NCBI RefSeq assembly: GCF_019355055.1 | Contig: NZ_CP048411.1 | Span: forward strand, 3,065,501 to 3,129,500 | Direction: 5' to 3' | Source: Pseudomonas sp. MTM4 | Lineage (GTDB): Bacteria; Pseudomonadota; Gammaproteobacteria; Pseudomonadales; Pseudomonadaceae | Length of the DNA stretch: 64,000 bases | Shown here: positions 7,717 to 15,718 of the stretch, one piece after another | Numbering within the stretch: position 1 is the stretch's first letter | Layout of the letters: the number at the start of each line of letters is the position of its first letter | Notes under the pieces: model-generated | Told to the model about the DNA's origin: nothing | The model's database searches: none | What the model saw: only the letters and a program-made list of their open reading frames with translations | Made by a program: the position numbers and the translations under genes

Positions 7717-8673
7717 TCAGTGTTTCGGCAGGGTGATGGCGGGCGTGCCAGGTGGCAAGGGTTCGCGTAGCAGATCGGAAAATACGCGGAAGTCTCCGCC
7801 TCGTTTGTATCTGGCCCGGTAGTCGGCGAAATGGCTGTTCAGCACAAGCATGTAGCGTTTGCGTTGCTCGTCTATGTAGCGCCTTTGGTTCTGCGCACTC
7901 ATTCCGAACAACGACTGCTGCATGATGCCTCTGGAGACCGCATCGACGCCGGCATTGTGCGCGGTGGCCTCCAGCAGGCTGGGAGCGATACCTTCGAAGT
8001 TCCAGTAGCCCAGCGGCTGGCTGAACACCGAGCCATCGTCATTGAAGTCGTAGTTGTCCTCGGCATAGAACAGCAAGGTTTTCGGGCGAAACAGGATGCG
8101 ATCTGCATGTACCTCTACGTCACCCTCGGCCGCGACCCGTAGGTTGAAGTCCGCCAGCGCTCCGCGCAGGTCGTTGAGGCCTTCGCGGCCATACTTGGAA
8201 AAGGTGATCGCGCGTGAGTTGAAGTAGCCGAAGCGCTCCACCGCGCTCGCCAGGTTCGGGAAAACCAGGGGATAGCAGCCGAGCCCCTTGTCGCCATAGT
8301 CCCTGAGCAGATGCTTGCGAATTTCACCCATAGCGGCGGTGTTGTTCCAGCTTCTGCGCAGCTCGGCGAGAACCGGCTGGACCTTGTCGAAACTGGTCAC
8401 CCAGCTCATCTTGACGATGCTTTCCTCGATGTACGGCGCCGGCGGCCACTCGGCGTGTTCCTTGACCCGCTGCGACATGCCGCCATTTTCCGTTGGCCAG
8501 GGTTGCCCCTGAAACCAGTGGCGCATCAGCGCGGCGGAAACCGGCCAATCGATGGCATCCATGGCTGCCGGAATGTCGGTGATCTTGAATAGCCTGGCCT
8601 GAACGGGAGTGCCTTGCCTATTACTCGCAGGGCTCAGGTTCGATTGTGCGACGACTGGCTCCGTGCTCGACAT
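7717..8673 (-). CDS. DUF6402-like protein, probable T6SS effector
   Basis: The 318-residue protein has no signal peptide or membrane segment. It looks like the DUF6402 group, whose members sit downstream of PAAR genes: it has DWPVSAALMRHWFQGQPWPT near residue 42, MSWVTSFDKVQ, and a C-terminal RRYIDEQRKRYMLVLNSHFADYRARYKRGGDFRVFSDL. The start at 8673 is 10 bases from the stop of the PAAR gene. Co-location with PAAR suggests secretion by a type VI system encoded elsewhere. No catalytic site could be named. Confidence 0.65.
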   Translation of the reverse strand: MSSTEPVVAQSNLSPASNRQGTPVQARLFKITDIPAAMDAIDWPVSAALMRHWFQGQPWPTENGGMSQRVKEHAEWPPAPYIEESIVKMSWVTSFDKVQPVLAELRRSWNNTAAMGEIRKHLLRDYGDKGLGCYPLVFPNLASAVERFGYFNSRAITFSKYGREGLNDLRGALADFNLRVAAEGDVEVHADRILFRPKTLLFYAEDNYDFNDDGSVFSQPLGYWNFEGIAPSLLEATAHNAGVDAVSRGIMQQSLFGMSAQNQRRYIDEQRKRYMLVLNSHFADYRARYKRGGDFRVFSDLLREPLPPGTPAITLPKH

Positions 8674-8682
8674 GCTGCGCCC

Positions 8683-9195
8683 TCAGCCAATGTAGATTTC
8701 GGTTTGTGGCGCGAACTCGACGGACACGGTCTCGGCCGTATAGGCCGCGGCACGTTTGGTCTTGCCGTGCTCATCAGTGACCCCTTCGATGACTTTGCCG
8801 GAGGCCGTCTTTAGCTTGTAAGGGCGGTTGGCCAAAGGCAGGCCGGTATCGCTATCGCTGAGCACGAAATGCTCGTCCAGCTGGTTAGGCATCGGCGCTG
8901 GCGCGGTGAAGGGCGCCGGGCTCACTGACGAGCCGACCAGAATGTTGCCGGAGCCCGTCACGATACTGCCTCCGTGCGTGGTGGGGCTGCCGAGGAATGC
9001 AACCGGTTTGCCGTTGACCAAAATCGTGGCTTCGCCTGCTGATATCGCGCCGCCACAGCTACTGGCGTCACCGACTCGGGCAGCAGGTAGGTTGTTGAAA
9101 AAGACGTCCGGCGAACCAACGGCTATCGGGTTGGAACCGTGGCCGGGGATAGGGCAGGAGTGGGTGTCAGATAAGCGAGCAGCGGGTTTGGCCAT
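8683..9195 (-). CDS. PAAR-domain protein with C-terminal extension (T6SS spike tip)
   Basis: From the ATG at 9195 (preceded by GAAGGGAA) the product has 170 residues. The PAAR domain is clear: MAKPAARLSDTHSCP, GSPDVFFNNLPAARVGD, the CGGAISAGEATILVNGKPVAFLGS stretch and THGGSIVTGSGNILVG. PAAR proteins form the sharp tip of the VgrG spike. After residue 105 a short beta-rich extension follows (HFVLSDSDTGLPLANRPYKL ... GVTDEHGKTKRA), of a type used to attach effectors. No VgrG, Hcp or other T6SS gene is in the window, so this is an orphan cargo module. Confidence 0.85.
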   Translation of the reverse strand: MAKPAARLSDTHSCPIPGHGSNPIAVGSPDVFFNNLPAARVGDASSCGGAISAGEATILVNGKPVAFLGSPTTHGGSIVTGSGNILVGSSVSPAPFTAPAPMPNQLDEHFVLSDSDTGLPLANRPYKLKTASGKVIEGVTDEHGKTKRAAAYTAETVSVEFAPQTEIYIG

Positions 9196-9350
9196 ACGAG
9201 TTCCCTTCGTAATCTGCGGGTGGCGGGTCAAGACCCTAACAAGCCTGGCGGAGCTCATCGACCTCGCCATCTCAAGGAAACCGACTTGTTAACGTTTTCG
9301 CCAGCTGATGGCACCGCCGAGGACGCGTTGCGTCTCTACCGAGAACCAAC

Positions 9351-9371
9351 GGGAAGGGGACGGATTTATCT
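9351..9371 (+). repeat. dispersed GGGGACRGATTTAT element, copy 3
   Basis: Reads GGAAGGGGACGGATTTATC. It lies between the T6SS cargo islet (starting at 9195) and the cupin gene. The rest of 9196-9403 holds no gene that can be supported. Confidence 0.6.
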
Positions 9372-9403
9372 ATCCGTTCTCTTCGCTTTGCTGGTCGCTT
9401 CAA

Positions 9404-9793
9404 TCAAATCCAAACATCATTCACAGCGGTCCGCTCGTTGGTTTCATCGCCGGTATTCAAAACGCCCCTGGGCTCAATCAGCAGTAGCTTCGTCTCCCGC
9501 GCCGCGCTGGGTTTGTGCTCGATCCCTTTCTTCACCACATACATCTCGCCGGCGCTCACGGTGACGCCGCCGTCTCTGAAATGAATCACCAACTGGCCCT
9601 CCAGCACGATGAAGGTTTCGTCCGTATCGGCATGGGTGTGCCAGACGAACTCGCCCTCGAGCCGGACGATCTTGAACTGGTAGTCGTTCATCTCGGCCAC
9701 GACCTTCGGTGCCCACTGCTCATGGAACAGTGTGTATTTCTGGGCGAAGTTGATGGCGGTATAGCTAGTGCGCGTCGTCTCTTGGGAATTCAT
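9404..9793 (-). CDS. small cupin-domain protein
   Basis: The 129-residue protein is a single-domain cupin. Motif 1 shows as VWHTHADTDETFIVLEGQLVIHF (metal-binding His-x-His and Glu) and motif 2 as AGEMYVVKKGIEHKPSA. Small cupins of this type bind a metal and can be isomerases, dioxygenases or ligand sensors; the substrate is unknown. It is followed, on the same strand, by the AraC regulator, with about 95 bases between; the two may be functionally linked. Confidence 0.8.
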   Translation of the reverse strand: MNSQETTRTSYTAINFAQKYTLFHEQWAPKVVAEMNDYQFKIVRLEGEFVWHTHADTDETFIVLEGQLVIHFRDGGVTVSAGEMYVVKKGIEHKPSAARETKLLLIEPRGVLNTGDETNERTAVNDVWI

Positions 9794-9888
9794 GGTGTGG
9801 CTCGCTCTCGGTTGCGGTGAATGCCTGCCACGCTAGCGTCGCCCCTGACGTTCGTCTTGCATGATCGTGCAAGGTCCGCCTGTAACGG

Positions 9889-10701
9889 CTACCGGCGCCC
9901 GAGCATTTTCAGCCAGCGTGCCGGCGATATGCCGTAGGTTTGCGTGTACAGGCGGGTCATGTGGCTTTGATCGAAAAAACCGCTCTCCAACGCCGCATCG
10001 GTCAGCGACCGGCCCGCCACCAGCCGGTTGCGCACCGCCGCCAGGCGCCGTTGGGTGATGTAGCGATACGGGCTGGTGCCGTACAGCCCACGGAAATCCC
10101 GCGACAGGCTCCAGCGGTCGCGATCGCTTGCCAGTACCAGATCATCTAGCGTGATGGCATTGCCAAGGGCGTCATGAATGAACGTGCGTGCCCGTTCCGC
10201 CGCTGCGTAATCGACCGCCTTACGGCCACAACGCTTGCCAGCGGCGAACCTCAGCGCCTGCGCCAGATCGTAAATCGCATCATCTTCCTCCAGCGGATCG
10301 AGTGCGCTTTCCATGCTGTACAGCAAACGACTGGTTGCCGAAAACAGCCGAGCATCCTGCGACAGCCCGCCTGGTATGAAAGGCAACGGCTCGCCGCCCA
10401 GCACTTCTTGAATCAAGGACGGTTCGATGTAGAGCATTCGGTAATGGAAGCCGGCCTGGGTGCCCGCCTCGCCGTCATGGATCTCGTCTGGGTGCAGCAC
10501 TATCGTGCCGCCCGGCAGGCTATGCCGTTTCGATTGCCGGTAATGAAAGCTCTGTACACCCGAAAGCGTACGTCCGATGGCATAGGTGTCGTGCCGATGG
10601 GGCGTATAGCCGTGCCCACGAAAGTAGGCTTCGATGCGCTCCATCTTCGTCGACGGGGTCGCTCGCGCAAGCCAGTCGCGGTCAGTGCTGATTCTGTTCA
10701 T
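9889..10701 (-). CDS. AraC-family transcriptional regulator
   Basis: The 270-residue protein has an N-terminal cupin-like sensor domain (YFRGHGYTPHRHDTYAIGRTLSGVQSF ... GTIVLHPDEIHDGEAG) and a C-terminal double helix-turn-helix: TLDDLVLASDRDRWSLSRDF, YGTSPYRYITQRRL and ALESGFFDQSHMTRLY. The pattern HRHDTYAIG plus LHPDEIHDG is typical of AraC regulators of amino-acid exporters or nearby catabolic genes. Starts are possible at 10713 (MASPMNR) and 10701 (MNRIST); the second is used. The target is probably the adjacent cupin gene, by proximity only. Confidence 0.85.
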   Translation of the reverse strand: MNRISTDRDWLARATPSTKMERIEAYFRGHGYTPHRHDTYAIGRTLSGVQSFHYRQSKRHSLPGGTIVLHPDEIHDGEAGTQAGFHYRMLYIEPSLIQEVLGGEPLPFIPGGLSQDARLFSATSRLLYSMESALDPLEEDDAIYDLAQALRFAAGKRCGRKAVDYAAAERARTFIHDALGNAITLDDLVLASDRDRWSLSRDFRGLYGTSPYRYITQRRLAAVRNRLVAGRSLTDAALESGFFDQSHMTRLYTQTYGISPARWLKMLGRR

Positions 10702-10963
10702 CGGTGACGCCATCCGAGTGCCGAGGGTGGAATATACCCATCGAGGCGGAAGAGGGTCTCGCACCCCTTTGCTTTCGCCAACCGCAACCGCGCTAAGCCC
10801 GAATAGCCCGAAACCGAACAGTCGATTCGTCGGCTGCGAAAGGAATACCGGAACCATCCCCACTCTACCTGCCTCTGCTGAAAAGCTGGGTCACGTCCTA
10901 CGCAGCCAAGCGCTGCTAGCGAACGACGTTCCGGCTTAATCCGTATAAAAAGAGGTGACCAAC

Positions 10964-11161
10964 ATGAACGACGACGAACAACGTATTCGTGACAGGGCAT
11001 ACGAAATCTGGGAAGCCAAAGGCCGGCCTGAAGGCCAGGAAGGCGAGCACTGGAAGCAGGCGCGCGATGAGATGGAGCCCTTTTACAAAGAAGGTGATGC
11101 CACGGCTGGCAGCGTAGAAAGCAGCGTTGCGATTCCGATGCCGAAACCCTCGAAGGAGTGA
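10964..11161 (+). CDS. DUF2934 family protein
   Basis: This 65-residue hydrophilic protein carries the DUF2934 core RIRDRAYEIWEAKGRPEGQEGEHWKQA near its N-terminus and an acidic/proline tail. Function unknown. The ATG at 10964 is used because AGAGGTGA stands five bases upstream; a GTG at 10955 is also in frame. The gene and about 130 bases of its upstream region are duplicated, in decayed form, at 130-463. It is the intact copy. Confidence 0.85.
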   Translation: MNDDEQRIRDRAYEIWEAKGRPEGQEGEHWKQARDEMEPFYKEGDATAGSVESSVAIPMPKPSKE

Positions 11162-11355
11162 GGTTTCCGCTGCCGAACGCCAGCATCGGCCGATAAAAGC
11201 AGCCGTCGACCCGCTCGGGCCGATGGCTGCCTCAGCGAACACAAACCCTATACCGTGCCTCGCGAGGGGTTGGCGCTGCGGTCGGCGCGCACTACCGTAT
11301 TACGACGAGCCGCCCGTAAAGCGCGGCTGCTTTGCTTTTGGAGGAACACGAACTG

Positions 11356-12354
11356 ATGTCTGTGCAAACCATGCGTCATGTAGATCATCGTCCGGGCGGC
11401 GATGCGGATTGCCTTCGGTTGGTCGAAGGATCGATCCCCGAGCCGGGTCCGCACGATGTGCTGATTCGGGTGGCCTACGCCGGCATCAATCGACCGGACG
11501 TATTTCAGCGCTCCGGCAGCTACCCGCCTCCGCCGGACGCCTCGCCCCTGCTCGGTCTGGAAATCTCCGGTGAAATCGTTTCCCTCGGCGCCGAGGTGAG
11601 CGGCCGGAAACTGGGCGATAAAGTCTGCGCGCTGACGCCGGGCGGTGGCTACGCCGAATATTGCGTAGCGCCGGCCGAACACTGCTTGCCCGTGCCCGCC
11701 GGGCTTTCCCTGATTGAGGCGGCGGCGCTGCCCGAAACCTGCTTCACCGTGTGGAGCAATGTGTTCGAGCGTGGCCGTCTGCAGCCCGGCGAAACCTTTC
11801 TGGTACATGGCGGCTCCAGCGGCATCGGCCTGACCGCGATCCAGCTGGCCAAGCAATTCGGTGCCACCGTATTCACCACCGTCGGCAACAGCGAAAAGGC
11901 CGAGGCTTGCCAGCGCGCCGGAGCGGATCGGGTCATCAACTACCACGAAGAGGATTTCGTCGAAGCCGTGGCGCAAGCCACCGATGGCAAGGGTGTCGAC
12001 GTCATTCTCGACATGGTGGGCGGCGACTACACACCGCGTAACCTGAAATCGCTCGCTGTGGAAGGCCGGTTGGTGCAGATCGCTTTTCTCCAGGGTAGCC
12101 GTATGGAGCTGGACACCTCGGCGATCATGCGCAAGCGCCTTACCTTCACCGGCTCGACTCTGCGCCCACGCAGCCGCGCTGAGAAGGCGGATATCGCCAA
12201 GGCTTTGCACGAGAAGGTCTGGCCGCTGCTGGACCAGGGCCTATGCCACCCCGTCATCCACGCCACCTTCCCCCTCGAAGAAGCCGCCGAAGCGCATCGG
12301 CTGATGGAAAGTAGCAAGCATATCGGCAAGATCATGCTGAAGGTCGAGCCATAA
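11356..12354 (+). CDS. NAD(P)H-quinone oxidoreductase, PIG3 family (zinc-independent MDR)
   Basis: The 332-residue product is a medium-chain dehydrogenase/reductase of the quinone oxidoreductase type. Seen: GroES-like N-half with YAGINRPDVFQRSGSYPPPP and LGLEISGEIVSLG, the nucleotide loop VHGGSSGIGLTAIQLAKQFGATVF at about 142-165, and FTGSTLRPRS near the C-terminus, which is typical for PIG3. No zinc ligands are present. It should reduce quinones with NADPH. The ATG at 11356 follows GGAGGAA. About 230 bases without a gene separate it from the sensor kinase. Confidence 0.88.
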   Translation: MSVQTMRHVDHRPGGDADCLRLVEGSIPEPGPHDVLIRVAYAGINRPDVFQRSGSYPPPPDASPLLGLEISGEIVSLGAEVSGRKLGDKVCALTPGGGYAEYCVAPAEHCLPVPAGLSLIEAAALPETCFTVWSNVFERGRLQPGETFLVHGGSSGIGLTAIQLAKQFGATVFTTVGNSEKAEACQRAGADRVINYHEEDFVEAVAQATDGKGVDVILDMVGGDYTPRNLKSLAVEGRLVQIAFLQGSRMELDTSAIMRKRLTFTGSTLRPRSRAEKADIAKALHEKVWPLLDQGLCHPVIHATFPLEEAAEAHRLMESSKHIGKIMLKVEP

Positions 12355-12583
12355 CTTCTGCGTCCCGGGTCGTGACGGTCCGTCCGAAAGCTTCGCCTGA
12401 GCCGGCCGTCGTCCGGCTGCGGTTGCGCACCGCAGCCGACAGTCGGCACGGCCGCTTCAATCTGCCGCTTCCAGCCCGTTTCGGCCCGTAAACCGGGTCG
12501 TTCCGCGCGGGTGGTACGGCTTATCGCACCGCACCTCCGAATACAGCGTCTGTCTCAGTAGAGGGTGCCCTCAGCGGGGGTCG

Positions 12584-14650
12584 ATGCTGAAGCTAATGAA
12601 GCAAGAACTGGATTTCAAGGCGATATTCGAAGCCCTGCCCGTGCTCCATTTGGTCCTGTCCGCCAACCCGGAATTCACCATCGTGGCGGTCAGCGACGCC
12701 CATCTGCTTGCCATCAACAAGCGTCGCGAAGACTGCGTCGGCTGTTCGATATTCGACGTGTTCGGCAAGAATCCGGATGAGGCGGATGAGTTCGGCAGCT
12801 GTGCATTACGCGCCTCGCTGGATCGCGTCCTGGAAACCGGGATGCCCGACCGCATGGCGATTATCAAATACGACATTCCTAGCCCCGCGTCCGAAGGCCG
12901 AGGCTACGAAGAGCGTTACTGGAGCCCGATCAACCTTCCGGTCTTCGACAAAAAGGGAAAGATGTACTGCATCGTCCACAAGACCGAGGACGTGACTGAA
13001 CGGCTCCTCAGCCGAGAAGAGTCCAGGCAGCGGATGGACTATCTCGACGAGCGCTTTCGCGCCGCGCTGCTGGCCTCCGGGACCGGCACCTTCAATTGGT
13101 ACCTGCCGGACGGCATCCTTCACTTCGATAGCGCCATGGAGCGAATTTTCAATCTTCCGCTGAGCGAGAAGCTCGATACCGTCGAGGCCTTTCTGCAGCA
13201 CGTTCACCCTGACGATCGACAGCGGATATGCCAGGCAATGGAGCATTACGCTGACCGTCAGGACTTCTCGGTGGAGTATCGTTTGGCGCGCTCAGGCCCC
13301 GAGCAATGGCTGGCGTGCAAGGCCAAGGTGTTTCGCAATGCGCTGGGCGATCCCACCCACGTGGCCGGGGCATGTACTGACATCAGTGCGCGCTGGCATG
13401 CCGAACAGGCCCTGCGCATCAGCGAGCACCGTTTGCGGCGGCTCAACGAGAATCTGGAAGCGCGAGTAGCCGCCGAAGTGGCCGAGCGCGGCAGAACCGA
13501 AGAAGCGCTACATCAGGCGCAGAAGATGGAGGCCGTCGGTCAGCTCACCGGCGGCATCGCCCATGACTTCAACAACCTGCTCACCGGCATCATTGGCAGC
13601 CTTGACCTCATGCAGCGGCGCCACCGCCGCGGTGAGCCGCTGGATCTCGACCGCTACATCAACGCCGCGGCCAGCTCCGCCCAGCGTGCGGCGGCCCTGA
13701 CGCAACGGCTGCTGGCCTTTTCCCGTCGGCAGGCACTGGATCTCAAGCCAATCGACGTAAACCAGATGGTGGCCTCGCTAGAAGACCTGCTGCACCGCAC
13801 CACAGGCGAAAACATCACCATCGTCACGGCGCTGGCCCCCGATTTGCGGCCCGCCTGCATGGATAGCAATCAGCTTGAAAGCGCCCTGCTCAACCTGGTC
13901 ATCAACGCGCGGGACGCCATGCCTCACGGGGGCAAGATCACCCTCACGACAAGCAGCTTTCACATGGGTAAAAAGCCTCATCCGCAAAAGCGAGTTTTGG
14001 GCGAGGGTGATTACGTCCTTCTGACCGTAACCGACACCGGTACGGGCATGACACCGGAAGTCAAAGACAGGGCATTCGAGCCCTTCTACACCACCAAACC
14101 CATTGGTCAGGGCACCGGGCTCGGGCTGTCCATGGTGTACGGCTACATCAAGCAAGCCAAAGGCTATGTTCACATCGAATCCAAGCCCGGCAGCGGTACG
14201 AGCGTCTACTTGTACCTTCCCGTCTACAAAGGCGAGACAGCATCCGTGGCGGCGGAGCCGGAGTTGGCGACCCAGGGCATGGGCGAAACCATTCTGGTCG
14301 TCGAGGACGAACCCGTGGTCCGCTCCCTCGTGATCGAAGTGCTCGACGACCTGGGCTACCAAACCCTCGAAGCCGGCGACGCCTCAGAAGCCCTGCCCAT
14401 CATCGAAAGCGCCCAGCGCATCGACCTGCTGGTCAGCGATGTCGGCCTGCCCGGCATGAACGGCCGCCAACTGGCAGAAATCGCCCGCCAACACCGCCCC
14501 GACCTGAAAGTACTGTTCGCCACCGGCTACGCCGAAAGCGCCACCGCCAGCGACTTCCTCGGCCAAGACATGGCTGTGATCACCAAGCCCTTCGCCATCG
14601 ACGCCCTCGCCGCCAAGGTACGGGAAATGTTGGGGGTTCAGGCAGGTTAA
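12584..14650 (+). CDS. hybrid sensor histidine kinase with two PAS domains and a receiver
   Basis: The 688-residue protein has no membrane segments, so it is a cytoplasmic sensor. Order: PAS (about 10-140, ending KTEDVTERL), second PAS (about 155-275, ending AGACTDISAR), coiled linker, phosphoacceptor box GGIAHDFNNLLTG with His327, ATPase domain with NLVINARDAMP (N441), DTGTGM (484-489) and GTGLGLS (510-516), then a receiver domain from about 568 with phosphoacceptor Asp619 (SDVGLPG) and Lys668. This is the common arrangement of Pseudomonas hybrid kinases that pass phosphate on through separate proteins. No response regulator is next to it. A second ATG at 12596 is possible. Confidence 0.9.
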   Translation: MLKLMKQELDFKAIFEALPVLHLVLSANPEFTIVAVSDAHLLAINKRREDCVGCSIFDVFGKNPDEADEFGSCALRASLDRVLETGMPDRMAIIKYDIPSPASEGRGYEERYWSPINLPVFDKKGKMYCIVHKTEDVTERLLSREESRQRMDYLDERFRAALLASGTGTFNWYLPDGILHFDSAMERIFNLPLSEKLDTVEAFLQHVHPDDRQRICQAMEHYADRQDFSVEYRLARSGPEQWLACKAKVFRNALGDPTHVAGACTDISARWHAEQALRISEHRLRRLNENLEARVAAEVAERGRTEEALHQAQKMEAVGQLTGGIAHDFNNLLTGIIGSLDLMQRRHRRGEPLDLDRYINAAASSAQRAAALTQRLLAFSRRQALDLKPIDVNQMVASLEDLLHRTTGENITIVTALAPDLRPACMDSNQLESALLNLVINARDAMPHGGKITLTTSSFHMGKKPHPQKRVLGEGDYVLLTVTDTGTGMTPEVKDRAFEPFYTTKPIGQGTGLGLSMVYGYIKQAKGYVHIESKPGSGTSVYLYLPVYKGETASVAAEPELATQGMGETILVVEDEPVVRSLVIEVLDDLGYQTLEAGDASEALPIIESAQRIDLLVSDVGLPGMNGRQLAEIARQHRPDLKVLFATGYAESATASDFLGQDMAVITKPFAIDALAAKVREMLGVQAG

Positions 14651-14729
14651 GGTTTGCGCCCCGCCTCCCAGCGCTCCCCGCCCTCGCCATTCGCTAAGCG
14701 AAGCCGTGATTCGGTAGCCCCATAAAATT

Positions 14730-15020
14730 GGTGATTAAGCCTATCGGACGCTTTACCGAGTTTCACGCCGCCGGTAACGTGGCCGAACGCATGAGGATTG
14801 CGCGCCCAATCACACTCCCGCCTCGGCTTAAGCCCAACGGCCAGCACAACGGGCGCCACGCCCACACCAAGGACAGGTACAGATGGTCCGCTTTTCCCCC
14901 GTTCGGTCGCAGTGCCAGTTCTATACGTCTGCGAACGTCGCTTCGCCGAGCTGCTGGAAAAGCTGCTGGCGGACAATTACCGTTGCTGGAGCAATGTTCC
15001 GTCTTATCGCGACCCGATTA
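14730..15020 (+). pseudogene. relic of a NERD-helicase gene (promoter and 5' end)
   Basis: This stretch matches both the leader and the first 40 codons of the intact gene at 1590. From the ATG at 14883 it reads MVRFSPVRSQCQFYT and then shifts frame; in the other frame it goes on as ERRFAELLEKLLADNYRCWSNVPS, matching ERRFAERLEKLLEDDYLCWSNVPV. The similarity ends near 15005. The rest of the gene is gone. The leader also matches 542-700. It stands about 140 bases before the second attI-like site, as the intact gene does before the first. Confidence 0.8.
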
Positions 15021-15160
15021 ACCGCAAAAACTGCTGGACTCAAACAGACGTACTACATGGCGTATAAAATTCCTGGCGGTCACCGATGCCTCCGCATCTC
15101 TCGCAATAGAGCCGTAAGCACAGTGATAGAGAGAATGTTATACACCACGCCCGTCCGGCT

Positions 15161-15196
15161 ACTTATACAACAACTGGTGTCTGATCGTAGTTAGAC
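15161..15196 (+). other. attI-like sequence in front of cassette block B (candidate)
   Basis: It ends in the core GTTAGAC (15190-15196) and begins with CTTATACAACAACTGG. The part TGGTGTCTGATCGTAG is nearly the same as in 3531-3566. A related TGTTATACACC occurs 25 bases upstream at about 15136. It precedes the first cassette of block B. An eroded attC cannot be excluded. Confidence 0.5.
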
Positions 15197-15217
15197 ACCA
15201 CGTCACAGGAGATAGCC

Positions 15218-15604
15218 ATGGCCAAAAAAGTTAGAACAGAAGCAGAGCTCGGCGCCGCATTGAAAAATAACGAAGACTCTATTGAAATTGAAGGAGATCT
15301 TGCAAATAAAGCACTCAAAATACGAGCCACAGGAAAAGCAGCATGGATTGTTGCCATCGGCGCAATTGGAGTCGCAACCTATAGTGCATTTGCAACCCTC
15401 GGAACAGGTGGAGCAAGCGCCCCAGTTACTGCGACCACAGCTGGTTTCACAGCAGTAGCTGCCACCACAATACTTGGTGCCACTGTAACTTACTCCGCCA
15501 TTGCTACTGCAATTGCAGCAGGAGGTGTTGGGGCACTAAATAGCCTTCGGAAATACAAACAAATCTCTTATGAAAATAACCGTCTCGTGTTAAGGCGGAA
15601 GTAG
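15218..15604 (+). CDS. cassette B1: small membrane protein, unknown function
   Basis: The 128-residue product has a charged N-terminus (EAELGAALKNNEDSIEIEGDL), then two Ala/Gly/Thr-rich hydrophobic segments (about 42-66 and 72-105), and a basic C-terminal tail. The first 35 residues look like a small soluble domain that faces the cytoplasm. No family recognised. The ATG at 15218 follows AGGAGATAG. It is the first cassette of block B. Confidence 0.7.
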   Translation: MAKKVRTEAELGAALKNNEDSIEIEGDLANKALKIRATGKAAWIVAIGAIGVATYSAFATLGTGGASAPVTATTAGFTAVAATTILGATVTYSAIATAIAAGGVGALNSLRKYKQISYENNRLVLRRK

Positions 15605-15605
15605 C

Positions 15606-15680
15606 GTCTAACAACTGGTTAAATCGCTCGCTTCGCTCACTAGGACGGGCTAAAGCCCGCCCCTTAACCAAACGTTAGGC
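15606..15680 (+). repeat. attC site closing cassette B1
   Basis: Runs from GTCTAAC (15606-15612) to GTTAGGC (15674-15680), 75 bases. It contains the CGCTCGCTTCGCTCAC arm and the GGACGGGC / GCCCGCCCC hairpin, nearly the same as the sites at 4102 and 16468. It overlaps the last codons of the cassette gene. Confidence 0.92.
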
Positions 15681-15718
15681 CTCCTGCGAAAATATCACTC
15701 ATCACCAAAGGACAGTAG

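Noticed and set aside
9220..9564. Open frame between the PAAR gene and the cupin gene on the plus strand
   Set aside because: Overlaps the cupin gene, contains the GGGGACGG repeat, and the translation is Arg/Ser-rich without pattern.
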